A stretch of 64,000 bases of DNA, from contig VXAY01002875.1 of the NCBI GenBank assembly GCA_013399855.1, forward strand, positions 772 to 64,771, in the 5' to 3' direction. The notes below the pieces were generated by a model, which did no database searches, was not told the origin of the DNA, and saw nothing but the letters and a program-made list of their open reading frames with translations. This DNA comes from Oxyruncus cristatus (lineage: Eukaryota; Chordata; Aves; Passeriformes; Cotingidae). The first letter of the stretch is position 1, and each line of letters starts with the position of its first letter. Shown in pieces: positions 12,301-27,300 of the stretch. A program made the translations under genes and the position numbers.

Positions 12301-15300
12301 TTATTTTGTCTTCTAGTTGGTCTTGTGTATTTGCCACATCTGGATGCAACTTCAGCTCCTTGAAGAACAGTTTCTTATTTCTGATAGTTTCTCTTTATGT
12401 ACTATTCAGCTGTGCTCGCTTCCTTCTGGTTACTTTAAAGTTGTCTTTTAATAACTGGCAGGCACTAGTTCTTTTTCTCCTACATGGTGTTTTTGAAGTG
12501 CCCCTGCATTTAAAAAAGGCTTTACCCTTTGGTGCTCACTTTCTGTTCATTATTAAAACCTTGTTTACTTAATATAGCCCTCCTGTTTTGAGATTGAGAT
12601 CACTGTTTTAAATGTTTTTATGGCTTTCTTTGCTTAGTGAACAATGTTGATTTTATACCCTGTTATGGTCATTGCCAAAATGTGTATCCTTAGAAAGACT
12701 GTCTGAAAATCAAGTTTGCTGCACTGCTCAGTTGGCTTTTTTCGCATGAATCTCTAACATGAATGTTTCATGGTACAAGTACATTGTGTAAAAATGCTGT
12801 TTTTATCATATCTGATGAAATAATGACAAAATATGTCATTATTGCTGTACTTCTTTCCCTGGCACCTGTTTTTTAGCCTCTGTTACCATTTCCTTGTTAT
12901 TGCATCTTCTGTCTGATGGTTAATAACAGTCCTATCAACTCTACCCACCACTACTTAAACCTGGAATTTCAATCCAAAGGATCCTTTAATACTTGTTAAC
13001 ACTATTAACTTGTTAATCTGATTTGTCTTTAAGCCTTCTGTGGCATATAGCATGTTTTTCCCCTCTGGTATGACCATCTTATTTCTGTATTCTTTCTACC
13101 TGGTAAAGCATATATTCTATCTAATTATGTTAGTACTGTCCTACCAATTATGTTAGTTTATTATTTTAAAATAAGATTTTCTTATGTATTGTTTTTAGCC
13201 TCTACCATTTTGCATGCATGCTTGGGTTTTCCATTTCCCTGCCCTCAGTTTAAATAGGATTCTGTGCTTATTACTATCCCTGTTATCTGAGGTTTCAGAT
13301 TTCTGTGCTACCTTTTCCTCGAGGATATGATTTTCTAAAGATTGTGTTTCATTGCAAATTGCTTATTTTTCTTGAAGTTTTGGCTATCCCCAATATTTTA
13401 TCAAAAAGTACTCTCTGAACCTTCTCAGTACCAAGAGAGAGCTTTTTAGTCTAGATGAAACCTACCCATCTCAGTAAGGTTCCCTTCATTCCAGGAGTTG
13501 GGGGAAGTAAAATTGACACAGGCAGTGGTGATGTTTTCCACATTACAGTTTAAGATCTGCAGTGGCTGAGGGAGCTGGGATTGTGTAGCCTGGGGAAAAG
13601 GAGACCTGGGCTGCAGGGAAGACCTCATTGCTTTCTACAACTACCTGAAGGGAGTAAGCCAATGGCATAATCCATAAAAATATTGAGTAAAATAGTCCAG
13701 GTAGGCCATTTTATATCCTGTATAAGATCCTCTCCCAGTTTAATGGAAAACCAATAATAATTGCTCTGAGGGAGTCCTGACCTTTTTAATTGGTAACCAG
13801 TTTTCCATCTATGGTCATAGGTAATCTACCCCATTTTGATTGCATTGATGGAACTTAGTTTAATTTCTGCCATTAAGGGAAGGCTGTCTCTCTATAAAAA
13901 CAAATTCTTCTTCACAAGCCATTATAATGTAAAATGCCAAAAGCTTAACTAGCATTATTTTCCCAATGTTGTAGTCCTTGGAGCATGGCAGAAAAGACTA
14001 GCGAGTCCTAAAATACAAGCACTTGTCTGTTCTTCTGTATCTGTACTCTCAGCAGAAGCAGTCTCTTTTCTTCAAAATTCCCTTTTGAGCATTGTTTAAA
14101 AAAGTCAGTATACTCTCCTTAATTATACTAGCATACATAGAATTTGAGATTATTTTTTACGTGCCGCACACCAACTGTTCATGAATATGTTAGAAAAGTC
14201 ATTTCATAGCTATTTCAGCATCAGTGATCATCCTAGAAGTGGACTGCTTCATTCATGCAGCATTTAGTATTTTAAAATCTCTTCTGCACAAGACATTAAT
14301 GTCCTTTTTAATAAGAAACAGGCTTTTGTCCATGAATCTCCAAGCTCTTTATGAGTACTCAATAACTTGGTTATAGCAGGATTACTTCATCACTAACACT
14401 GGTATTTTAAGGGCTTAAAATGACTGACTTGGAAATAACACTGTGATTTTTTTTTTTTTTTTTCCCCCAGCTACTCGTGTTACACGCAACACCTACAGTC
14501 ACCATTACCTCTTACAATTATGGGCACTTTATTCTCTGATTACTGCGATTCTGCAGAGGTGCCCGTGCAGTCAGAGTGGGTTAGTCCAGCTGTATTTTTC
14601 CACATACCTGAGCTACCTTGGGTCTCTGTATGCTGCATTGCACAGAATGGTGTAAACATGCTTTAATTAGCTGTCTTTCTGGAATGCACATCAAAGTCTG
14701 ATTATTTAACCAACCATTTCAGATGCACTGAAATTATGGATGTAGGTGGAATTGTGCCTTTCGTTGCTAAAATGTTACGTGAAATAACTGGCTCCTAAAT
14801 AAAACTGAAGGAGACATAGAAGTCAGGACACATTATGTGGGATACCAGCTGAGTAGGATAAAAGCAAACTGTCTTTTGCAGCTGCATTCAGGAGTCCCAG
14901 GCAGAAAGAAAAGATTCTCTTTCACACATTCACTAGAAAGTAGAAATTGTTCAGAGCTTTTCTGTGAGAATGATGCTGGACCAAATTCAACTCAGCTATA
15001 AGGAGTCTCCACTTCCACAGGAAGCTGTGCTTGGCCCAGGGGCCCTATTCATTGGAATACTGTCCCTCTTTTACAAGTACCAAGAAAATAGAGTCCCGGA
15101 GATGGTGTCAATACAGTTGGAGGACAAGTAAACCACTATATTGATTTTGACATAAATCCAAAGTAATATCTCTCCACTGTTAATAGAAACCTTATAGCTT
15201 GGGAGACAACTCATTGGAATAGTGGCTTAGTGAAAGTCTAATTGCACTGTCTGCTCAGTTTGGTTATCCACAGAAGTAAATCCTGATAAGAATCTAGAAC

Positions 15301-18300
15301 AAAAAGAGAATGTATACTTCCTAAGAGGGCATTGGTGTATATTTCTCTCCCTATATCATATTCATTGAACACATCTGGGCATATGGTGTTCCATGGCTGG
15401 TTCTTACCAGGTTTGAAACTCCAGAGCTGGTTGACAGGTGGATTGCTCCATTTGGGTGGGAATACCTGCTGTATTCTTGGAATGGCTTTTCTACTAATTT
15501 CCATAATGTGTTTTAGGTTTGGGTTTTTTTCCCAGCATCTAAAAAGAAATTAACTGGACCATCTTCTGGGACAGTAGTCTTTCTGAGAAATGTTTGGGGA
15601 GACAATCTCCTTTGGCTATTGGGATGGTATTGATAGGTTGTCGGCTTGTATGCACCCAAGTGGGTTTGTGGGCCATTGGCCTCTGGAGTGGACTGGCTAA
15701 TCTCCCACTGTTCATGATTCTCTCTCTGAATCAAGAAAAATACAGGAATTGGATTGTATGCTGTAGGATTTCATTGATTTTTGTGTGTGCAATTACTTTT
15801 GCCAGTGGCTTAATATCTTTATTGGGTTTTTTTTATCTCCCCGATACAGAGAAATTCTCATTGGGTCCTCAAGGGACATTTTGTCACTTTAATATTTAAT
15901 AAAAATTAGTGTTACGTCCACCAGGGTGCAGTCTTTCCCCAAAAAAAAAGCCACAGTGGTCAGTAACTGTTCAGTGCACCTGTTCCTTGGAAACCAAATG
16001 AGTTTATTTGTCTATCTTACTCTTGTAAGATCATGCTATCCAATTCAGGAGAAATGGAGAAAAAATGCAAGATGTGTATTAAAATGAGAACCTCAGTATC
16101 AAAAATTGTAAATATCCTGCGTATCTATGAAATGCTGGTACATTTTATAAATTATTTATATGTATAAATGCAGCAAATTTTGTTGTGGTTGGCGTTTTTT
16201 TTGGTGGTTTTGTTGCTTTGTTTTGGGGGTTTTTTTATTGAGACTCAGTAGCTGTAATCAGGATATGGAGATGTGAATACTTAATTCTTTTAAAAATTAA
16301 AGGCCATTAGTGCTGCTTCTGGTACCATCCACATTAGTTAAAGCAACTGCTTTCAAGATAAAGGAACGAGCTTTTGCGACGCTGGCAGGAGGAGGACTAA
16401 ATTTTTGCTGGGGGAGACAGAATACCCACAAAGCCCTGAAAACTTCATTTGCTTTTATTTTTTTCCCCATCTCTGTCCTCTTCCTTCCAGCTGCTGCCAT
16501 CACCAGGACTGCCAGAGATGAGTAGCACTCCATTTGACCCTGCAGAGGTAGTGAGCAGGGCAGAGGGCTTCGGGGCCAGAGGCTGCTGCTGAAGCTGGAG
16601 GGCTGTCTGTGTGCAGCAGCCACAGGCTGGTTTCCATATGACTCACTGGCTTTGCAAACCAAGGAACAGTGCCCTGAACTAAAGCAGCATCTGTTTAACA
16701 TCTTGTGTCACTAACACAGGATTTTGAGCTATCTTTTCCTTATGCCATGTTACAACAAGAAGAGGTTGCTATGGCACTTCAAAATCTAATGTTTGCATTA
16801 CAGCAAACTGGTCTGAATTCAGCGTTGATCTTGCTTGGAGCAGGGTGTTAGGCCCTGCAGGGGCCTCCTGAGGTCCCTTTCACCAGAAAGGTTCTGTGAC
16901 TTTGCTTCTTGTGACCACTCTCACTTTGTATCTCATTTTAACCGTTGCCTATTATAATATTATATAATATTGTGCAAATGTAAGCTTTCTGATAGCAATA
17001 TGTACTCAAGGGCTTCAAGGGACTACTTCATAGTAATCTTTATACTCTGGCCACTTGAAAAATGAACGAGATTCCAAAGTATCAGTCCTTCCTCACACCT
17101 AGCTCATTCAGAGTCAACGGGGAAAAATTTGCAGGGGGGCAGAGTAATAAAAGTCATACTAAACTGAAAAGCTTGAAATAACAGTTTGGTTTTTTTCCTC
17201 TTGTTCTAGGTTATGCATTAGATCCCTCCATAGATAACCCCGAAGTTGCTACCAAGTATATTGGTTCTGTAGAGGAAGCTGAAAAAAATCAAGGTAATTA
17301 ATCCAGAATCTCATATAAATGACTTGCAGCTGATCACTGTTTTCATTTCCTCTGTACTAAGAAATGGAATAAGTATTAGCAAAGGAAGGAATTACGGGAG
17401 ACTTACCCGTGTCCAAAGATACAATAAAGAAAGATGTGTTGCAATGGAAAGAGGATAGAGAGATATTGGAGCGTTTTGTTTTCTTGAAGTAGCAGATGTT
17501 TCAGGCTGTCTTGACAAATTTCAAATGGGATTTGCAATGAGTAATTCTGTATATTTGAAACAGCTTTTTTTAAAATTCTGTCCTGGCTGACATTGTCATG
17601 TGTCTTGCATTAGGATACCTGCATGTTGGGCTAATCATGGTAACTGTGCTGCTCAGGAGCAAAGCGATCACTCTGTATGCAACCTTTAGCACTCCTGTTG
17701 GGAGCTGCGTGTTATCTCTGCTTAGCGGAGTTAAGCTCTTGGGGTTATTTGGAAAAGAAAAACCACTGGAAGGTTGCCAAATAGTAAAGGCATGGCATGC
17801 CACTGGGAGGATTGATACCAGAAGCGTGGGGTTTGTAATTAATACTTTGATTCAAGATATTTCAACATTTTAAGTGACTTGTTTGACTTGGAAAACTGTA
17901 CCTGTGTAAACTTCGTGGTTATGCTTGCCCTTCCATGTGTTTTTCAAACTTCCTATTCACATGTATATACAAAGGTTCTTTATGTCCTTTTCCTCGGAAT
18001 TTATCCAAGGTTATTTCACTGTTTCCTTCCAAGGAAGGAAATTACTGAGATTAAATCACATAAAAAAAATTAAAAATAACCTTTTCGTAATGGAATTTAG
18101 TAATTCATTTTAAGAGAACTCTTGATGAATGTACGATTCCTTCATATGATCCCTGCTTCAGTTTTTACATTGCCTATTTTCCCCTTGTTTATCTCAAGCT
18201 ATTTTTGTCTCTTTTGCACTAAATGAGTATTACTGCTGCTGTAGAAAAACAGTTTGAAAATGGCACATAATTGTGTATACAACCTTTTGAAAAACTTAAA

Positions 18301-21300
18301 AGATACTAAAGTAATGACTTAAAGTTCATTTCTTCTGCCAAATCTGAATTGTTTAATGGCTTTGACAAATGAAATTCTGAGAGCAGAACATTTGTAAAAA
18401 GCTTGCATTTATATGAAAGAACAGGAGAGTGTTTGGAGGTAGGTGACTGTCAATAGTGACACACTTTAAAAGGGCCTGCAGCAACAGGACAAGAGTAATG
18501 ATCTTAAGCTAAAAGAGGGTAGATTCTGACTAGTTATAAGGAAGAAGTGTTTTTGCAATGAAAGTGGGGAAACACTGGAACAGTTGCCCAGAGAGGTGGT
18601 GGATGCCCCATCTGTGGAAACATTCAAGGCCAGGTTGGATGGTGCTGTGAGCAACCTGATCTAGTTGAAGATGTCCATGTTCATTGCAAGGTGGTTGGAT
18701 TAGGTGACCTTTAAAGGTCACTTCCAAACAAAAACCATTCTGTGAATTCTTACTAAATCAAAATGCACAGTTTTGGTTGGGGTCTGGGGAGACTTGTCTT
18801 CTTTTCATTTTGGGGTAGGGGTTTTTTGAAAGTGTGAGGGTTGAGGGTGATTAGAACCAATTGTGGACTCTACTATCAAAAACTGCACTAAGGAAAGCAT
18901 GAAAATGGATGTATTCTTACAGTCTGCAGACTTACTGTTAAAAATTAATGGGTACATGCATGGTTAAATACTTTAACAAACAATGATACACAGTTAAAGT
19001 GGTTCCTCTGTTACTGTGCATAGTTAGCAGTGTCCATAGATGGAAAAGTGGGCAACGCTTTGGCCAATTTTGCTCAAATAGTTTTTCCATTTTGCTGTTT
19101 GTATTGAAAGGAGTGGTGGTGCTGGTGGTGGCTTTTTCTTTGTCACTGACTATGGTGAGACCTGTGATGTTGTATTCTGTGTGTTAGCAGTTAGGCAGTA
19201 TATTGTTTCCTTCTTCAGGTTTAACAGTGTTTGAAACAGGACAGAGGAAAATTGAGAAAAGGAAGAAATTCAAGGAGAATGATGCATCTAATATTGATGG
19301 TTTTCTGGGACCATGGGCGAAGTATGTTGATGAAAAAGAAGTAGCCAAACCATCAGAAGTAAGTACTGCTTTAACATAATAGGCACAAATTTTTAGTACA
19401 AAATTGCAGTGGTTTTAACAGAGATCCATCTGCACCAGTAGTTTGTCCAAGCAGAAAATCCATGCTGTGCTTTCGGGTGATAGGAACATTTAAGGTGGTA
19501 TGTCTAAATAGGGTATTCCAAATAGTCTTCATTCTATTATTTGCCACACTGTTTGGAAATAAAATTGGTTGTATCTGTGTGTAGTATGTAGAGTCTGATT
19601 AAAAGGTGTTTATAGACAGAAGCAGCTTAAAAAAAAAAAAAAAAAAAAATAAANNNNNNNNNNNNNNNNNNNNNNNNNNNNNNNNNNNNNNNNNNNNNNN
19701 NNNNNNNNNNNNNNNNNNNNNNNNNNNNNNNNNNAAAAAAAAAAAAAAAAAGAAAGTAAAACTTTTTTAAAAAAGAAAAAAACAGCCAAACAAAAAAAAC
19801 CAATAACACACCTTCCCCTGAACCCTCCAACCAACAGACATCGTTCTTGTTCAGTCAGTGCTTAGCTGTAGTCTATAAATAAAAAGGATGATAATTCTTT
19901 TCAGTGTACATAGCTTTTTAAGCCATTTTTTGATGAAGTTATTCTCTTTATTGATGCTTGGAAATATTTCTAATCTTATTTAGCATATAAATACGTTCTT
20001 GGCAGTGAATAAACAGTAGTACAGTTCTGGATTTTGCTACGTGATTCTGAATGCTGACTTTTTAAAAGATCATGTTTTATTTTTTCCAGGAAGAGCAGAA
20101 GGAGTTGGATGAAATAACAGCCAAGAGGCAGAAGAGAGGAAAACTGGAAGATGATAAACCTGGAGAGGAGAAGACTATATTACATGGTAATGGCATCTTC
20201 CTGCCTGTTCTCATTTTCTAGCTCGCTGTGTTTTCTTGCCTGCTGTGTTAATTAGTAAGGATGGCAGACAGCCTCAGTTTTGCTGAGGCACCTTGATGTT
20301 TCCATATTGGAGATAATAGCACTCACGGGCATAAGCATAAAGGACAGGGAAAGAAATAAACTTGGACTAATTCCACTTCATACTGTGAAGAGCAGCATGG
20401 AAATGCTGTTTTTCAGGGTTCTGGTTTTATTTATTTATTTTTAATGTTATTAAAGGCACATATCCCTTTCCTATTTTACAGAGCAAACATACTAAAGTTA
20501 TGAGTTTGGCTTAGTTTCAGCTTCAGAATTACTGGAGTTTTATGTGTCAGTATTCTCATTAGCAAGTAGTGCTTTTGAGTTATGGCTTATGCACAACTTA
20601 GAAAATCGCTTGGACTTTATACTTCCTCAATTGATAATGTAAATGTACTTGCTGTCGTACTATGAATAATTGTGTATCAATTAATTACCCTATGGAAGCC
20701 TATAGTATGTGGTGCCTTCCAAGAAAATGGCTTGGTAAGTAAGTAAAATTAAGTAATTTTTTGAAACTGTTGCTTCAGCTCACTGCATACAAACCAGCCC
20801 TGCCTTATATTTCTTGGTGCAGATAGTTAGTTGGGTAAACAGGGTCTTCCTTTGCTTACCCATTCCTACAGCCAGGCTCACACACACAGACTGTGAGCAG
20901 CCGTTCTTACGAGCGTTAAAGTGGCAGCTGTGAGATCAGCCTTGCTGACATCAGTACTACATTCTGTTTATATGTAGTAGATTGTGAGAATATTTACCCA
21001 ACAGTGTTGAGCATAACAAACATGAAATTCTAGCCATTGAGCTTCCTCTAGGGTAATTATTTTGTATCCAACTTTTCGTGCTCTGTACCTGGAGTTTCAC
21101 AGTGAAAGACCTTGCAATATAAACTTTAATCTTCTCATACACAAACGTTCCAGAAATATGCCATTTTGTAGACATCTAACATAAATATAAGCATGATACA
21201 ACGTAAACATGGATACTGTGCAGTGGGTCACTTGTACAACAGAAACTGCCATAGCAACATTCCAAACTGAGAAATTAATTTAATCAGTGCACAGTTTAAT

Positions 21301-24300
21301 GTCATGGCTGTGCAGTATGTCTACTGCGAAATATCCATTTCCATGCACAATCCATCCCTGTGTTTCTGACTGTCCAGTCGCTTCTTAAATCTAGTTCAAG
21401 AGCAGTTGTTGCCTACTGCTGACCAATATTGGTTCATGCTGACCAAAAGAATCTTTTTTTCCTTGATTTGTGATTCTGTTGTCATGACTGACACAGCACA
21501 GAGCTGGCCCATATGTGAGTTGCAAAAGAATCCCAGGGTTAGAGTTCCATGTTCTAATCTATGTAGAGTTAGTGTAAACGAACCCTTGTTGATCAGGGGA
21601 ATTCTTGTGCTGGTTGATGATGAGTAAGATGTGTACAAGAGAGATTGTCCTTATGTTCAGACAAGAAGACTCTGCTGAAATGACTTAATTTGATCTTAAC
21701 TGATGTCAAATAAGATTCCATATCTGTATCCTATGAAGTGGGGTTTTCTTACCCCCACCTCTCAACTCTCTTTCCACTTCACAGCAGAGCAGCTGTGTTG
21801 ACAAAAAGTTTAATTGTGTGTGTTGTTCAGCCTTCCAGAGATTATAACCTCTTAAACTATAGGTTCTTGGATTCTCAGAATTCTGTGTTTGTCTTTTCAG
21901 TTAAGGAAATGTATGACTATCAGGGGAGATCTTACCTTCATGTCCCTCAAGATGTTGGAGTTAATCTTCGTTCTACAGTGCCACCTGAGAAGTGCTATCT
22001 TCCAAAGAAACAAATCCATGTGTGGTCTGGACATACAAAGGTAGGAATGTCTATGAGCATACATCATAAAAACCCACTTAATTTTGTGTCTGCACCTAGT
22101 AGTTTCTATAAAACTGAAGCTTCAGCAGAAGGAAAGAGTATTTTCATCTTTACCACATTATGCGTGTAATTGATTGCTCATGCAGGGTGTTTGCCTGCTC
22201 AGATGCAGTTGTCTAGCTGCATATGCTTTTCTGTCAACATAGTGGTTCTCCCTTAAGGGGAAGAGTATTATTCACTGAGTTCTGTGGGATTTGGAGTTAT
22301 TTGCTAAATTACCATGTGAATAACAATAAGGCTAAATCTAGAGATTCATGAGAATTCGGGGGGTTGGGGTTTTTTAATAGTAAAAGTACTTAAGGGCTAT
22401 TTCCTATCCAACTTATAAAAAGTTACATGGGTTTTCTGATTATGATGCATCAGCATTACAGCTTTCCCAAATACAGCTATTACCTTTGAGAGATGTGTTT
22501 TTTTAAGAGTTTTCTTTGATACTACTTAATATCCACAGTTTCTTCTTGTGCAAGAGATTGTAACTGTATACATCTTTTGATATTAAAAAAGTGTTTCACT
22601 GATCAGGTTTGTAAAGTTTATACTCAATTTGCTGCTTCTTTTGTCACTATTTTCAGTATTGCTTGAGGGGAATATGCTGTACTGCAATAGAGAGCACCTT
22701 AATACTTGAAAGCTAGAAGAAAGGAGGACACAGGAAATGTTTTTAGCTTTTACCCTTTTTTAGTTGTCACAGATCTGAGATCTTCTTCATGGCCTCAATG
22801 AGTTTATAGCTACAACTATCAGGGCTTTCCAGAATAACATCTCCTCCCCAAAGCTCAAGTCACTCCTCTGCCTATTATCTATTTCAACAGACTGATGCAC
22901 AAAACAGCTTTTTCCTTCAAACAAGATGAATAATGAAAGCGATGAGAGAAGCAAAGGAAAGATAGGCAGACAAATTTAGAAAAACTGGAGGATCTAAGTA
23001 GACAGTAGTAGGGAAGATAAAGTACCCAACTCCAGTTGGGGTGGGAGGGTGGAACTGGATGGCATATGAATAGAGCAGTTGACAGGAAATGAAAGGGAGG
23101 GACATCGAGCCATGAGTACTTGGGGGTTCCTTGGACTTCCTCTTAAAGGAGTACCTGAAATACAGACAGATGGGAAGGTGCTGTGCTCGGGGAATCTGAG
23201 TTCAGTAGGTAGAAGCCACTGATAGTATATGTAAGAAGTTGAGCTGGCCGAAAGTTCCTCAGCTGTCCCACTTATAAAGGCTAGTTACATGTAAAGTCAC
23301 CTGAACCCACAGTTTGTATTTATTTCCTGTGTTTACCGCAGTAAGGATGTGAATATTGAAGGAGGCTACATATACAGCTGTTAAAGTGAATCAATTTGTT
23401 CCCAATAACAATTGTTCAAAATGCATCACTGTTCTCAAATGGAATGTGGGTAGGTTTTCTTTTCAAGATACAGTATCTGTATATTTTATGAAAATAAGCT
23501 TTAGCTTTTTGCTTGGAAAAGAGAGCAAATGAACTGAGGAAATATGTGTTTAATTATGTTCTTATTTACAGGGTGTCAGTGCAGTTAGATTGTTTCCTCT
23601 GTCTGGGCATATACTGTTGTCTTGCTCTATGGATTGCAAAATTAAGGTGAGTTATTTTTCTGCTTTCATGTGTATATTTTATACCATCCTTGAATACAGA
23701 CAATGCATTTTAGGATACAAAAACATTTGGTACTTCTACCAACTACCATTTGTCTGGATTACTTTTATTTTTCTCAGTTGATTTTCAAATTACGATTTCA
23801 CTGGAAAAAAGGTAGAAATAATACATAAGACTGTGGCTGTTAGAATGGTGTTAATCATTTAATAATAGCATTTAGAAGGTCATGAGTACCTCAGGGTATT
23901 GCCTTTGTTGTTATATTAATTCATTTTCTGTGGAGCCTACTTTTATAACTAGCAGTAGGTTTCTGCTGAAGTGTTTTACTGAAGCATTTGCGGTTTTGAA
24001 CTAATCTCACTTTAGTCCAGCATATACCATATTAGAGAGCTGATGTTATTGGGATTTTTCAGTGGCAAAACCCTAAGTCTTTAAAGTTGGACTATTATAT
24101 GGGATTTTTAGTTATTTTAAGGGGGGTTTGCTAACAGGAAGGTGACAGCATTCTTGTGAATTTCTGGTTGGATAGGTGTGATTAATAAATAGATGTCCTA
24201 TGTTTGTAATTAATTTCTTAAAAGATGTTGGCATATATGTTTGCACTTAATTTCAGCATCATTATTGTTTAACAATTGACATATTTTCTCTCCATCTCTT

Positions 24301-27300
24301 TTTTCCAAGCTGTGGGAAGTATATGGTGATCGAAGATGTCTACGAACATTTATTGGTAATAGTCTTTCTTTTAAAGTGATTTATATTTAAAACAACTTTG
24401 TGGAAGAATATAATTTAGGTTTGCTTAATAATTTATCATAGAGAGGACTTGTACACATCTAAGGGAAACAGTATTTGGGATGGTGTTGGCAGTAAGAATT
24501 GAAAAAGATGCAAGTTTTTAACAAAATTTTGTCATAATTCCAAGCAATTTAATGTTAATATGTAACACCTTACAACCTTTAAAACAAAACATTAGTGTAC
24601 TACAGTCATCAGTACTTTCTGCAAGATCCTTTCCAAAGGCAAAATTGGGAAATTAAATTGCCCCATCTTCATACTGCAGCTTTCTGTATTTATACAGTGA
24701 GGGCATCTCATGCTGATGATCCCGCCTTAAATAGGTCATTTCCTCTGTGCTGAGTTTCTAGTGCAAAAGCATGGGAAATTTTTTTTTGATTCAGGTGCTG
24801 TCTTTGTTCATGCAACAGGTGCTTTTTGAAGCAGATAGTTGAGAGAGAGAGAGAAATACAAACTTCTTAGCAGCTTTGAATGCAGAACAAAAGCAGCTGC
24901 TTCTCTTTTTGAAATGGGAACATTTCTAGAACATTGAGGGGAATATATGTTGAGTTACAATAAAGAAGTCTTTTTTCCCCTAATATTTCTAATGACAGGA
25001 ATTTGGCAAAGATGATGGCTCAAAAAAGATTCTCTCTCAATAGACTGTTCTTACTGAACAGTCAGATTCTTTTTCTCAAAAGGTCCTTATTATCAACCAG
25101 ATTCACCTGTTATTTTGATATATTGAAGTTACTGTGCCGGTATTTTAACTAAAGAGATTTACAAGTCTGATGTAGTGGGTCAGATGAAGGTATTGAGCCT
25201 GAGGGGTGGCAAGGTTAACACCAGATGAAAGCATTCTTAATTTTCTGATCCAGTATTTCCCACATTTTTAACCTGTTTTCTATTTATGAATGTTTCTCCT
25301 TTAAATGTGTCTCCTGTAGAGTTTGTCTCTCCTATTTTTCATTAAATGTTGACATTTATTAGAGTGTTTTAAATTTCTCCTGAAATTCTGCTTGTGTATC
25401 AATCTATGACACACAGTGGTTGGTTCTGTGCAATGTTTTTGTTTCTCCAGTGCTTTAGAGGTGTGAGGGGTTTTGGGGTTTTATTCTCATTGTTCTTTAG
25501 GAGTTAATTTTTTTTTTTCACATGAATTCTTTACTAGTTCTCATGAAAAACTTCAATAAATTATTTTCTTGTTCTCGTTGCATTGTTAGACGGGAGCATT
25601 TAACTAGCATTTTTGTTTAAAAAACACCCCCCAACAAATTAGTTCTAAGCATGAATGAATAAAAATTTATCACATTTTTTCTATTTTGTAGGACACAGTA
25701 AAGCTGTTCGAGACATCTGTTTTAATAATGCAGGCACTCAGTTTCTTAGTGCTGCATATGACCGCTATCTTAAACTCTGGGACACTGAAACAGGTATGCT
25801 TGTATTTGTAAACGTTATTATTAGCATGATGTTTAATTTAACAGTGAATATAAAGATATATTATCGTCCATGTTGTTTCTAAATATCCTTAATATTGTCT
25901 TGTAGCTCAGTGTTCAGCCTTTCGTTACAGGGTGAATAGTCTTGTTTCTCCTACATGTTTTGTTGTTATTTGTAATGGTGCAATTGTGTTTCATACACAT
26001 TTTCATTTGAGAAGTTTGATAGTTATTTGTGATGCTAGAACAATTTTCAGAAAAAAAGGCAACATTTTGCTAGATCATTTGATTGCATGTTTACATCTAT
26101 GGGGATAAAATAATTCTTTAAATCTAAATATGCTTAATTTAGAAGAATTATCTCACTCGATCTTCCGCTTACCCTGAAGTTGAAGAATAAGAATAGGAAA
26201 TTGAGCTGCTGGTATAGAAAGTTGGAGAGTAGGTCTGATGCTCTGTAACATTCTGCTACAAATAGTTTCTTAAGTTTCCTAAGTTAAAGTGTCCCTGCCC
26301 ATGGCAGCAGGGTTGGAACCAGACAATCTTTAAGGTTCCCTCCAACCCAAACCATTCTGTGATTCTATGAAGTTAAAAAAATAGATTTTTTAATTGGGAT
26401 AGATTTTGTCGATACTCTTTTAAACTGAAGTCTCTCCCTAAGAAAGGAAGTTCCCATGTGTGAAAAAGACATTAGCTTTCTGGGTTAGCAGTCCACTAGT
26501 CTTATACAGGTGATAGCCAAAAAGGTGTAAGTCAGATTCTTCAGTCTTGAGTTTGAACTCAGTTATTTAGATAGAATTTTTGGATTAAAAAGAGCTCCTT
26601 CAAGTTATGGATAACATGTAATCAGGGTATTTTTGGCTGAAGCTATGAGCAGAGGTCAGGGCTTTATTTTGCACCTGGGTTCCCATTATCCTTTTCTAAG
26701 CTTAGGCTTGAGGAATTCTTGCCTGAGTTTACATCTCTTGTTGAGAAGACATCTGATCCTAACAAGGTGATGTTTTGCAAAGACGGTGGTCAGCATGTGA
26801 TATCCTGACCAGTCTTTATCTTCTTGGTATGTCCTGGTGACATACAGGTTACTGAGCAGTCATATTTTTTCGAAAGCTGTAGTAAACTTACAGAACAGTT
26901 TGTATGTGCACGTGTTTATGCGGATGTAAGCGTACAAATGTTAAAGAAGGTCTAATGAAAGAGCAGGGCAAATTCTACCCTCTAATCTTCTCAAGGACTT
27001 TAAACCAAGTATTTTCTACTGTTAGTAAAGTATTTTTTATCAATATCTGCAAACAACCAGTCAGCCCATAGAACTTCCAACCTAATGCACTGTGAACGGA
27101 TTTTCTGTTGCAGGGCAATGTATCTCAAGATTCACAAACAGGAAGGTTCCTTATTGTGTCAAGTTCAATCCTGATGAAGATAAACAAAATCTCTTTGTTG
27201 CAGGAATGTCAGATAAGAAAATTGTGCAGGTATTTATTACTGACTATTTATTTCTTTAGAAGTTCTGGTATTTAGTAAAAACCAGATTCTTATTCTGACT

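Larger units (their letters stand above)
8489..17209 (+). other. CDC40: CDC40 intron 3 (largest CDC40 intron)
   Basis: 8.7-kb intron, acceptor TTTTTTTCCTCTTGTTCTAG. It contains an ancient antisense CR1 remnant (about 11280-12060), a short sense CR1 fragment (13553-13663), a strong cryptic acceptor (14443-14470) and a stretch with ORFs on both strands (15238-15899). A diverged T-rich segment at 12060-13400 could not be assigned. Confidence 0.92.
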
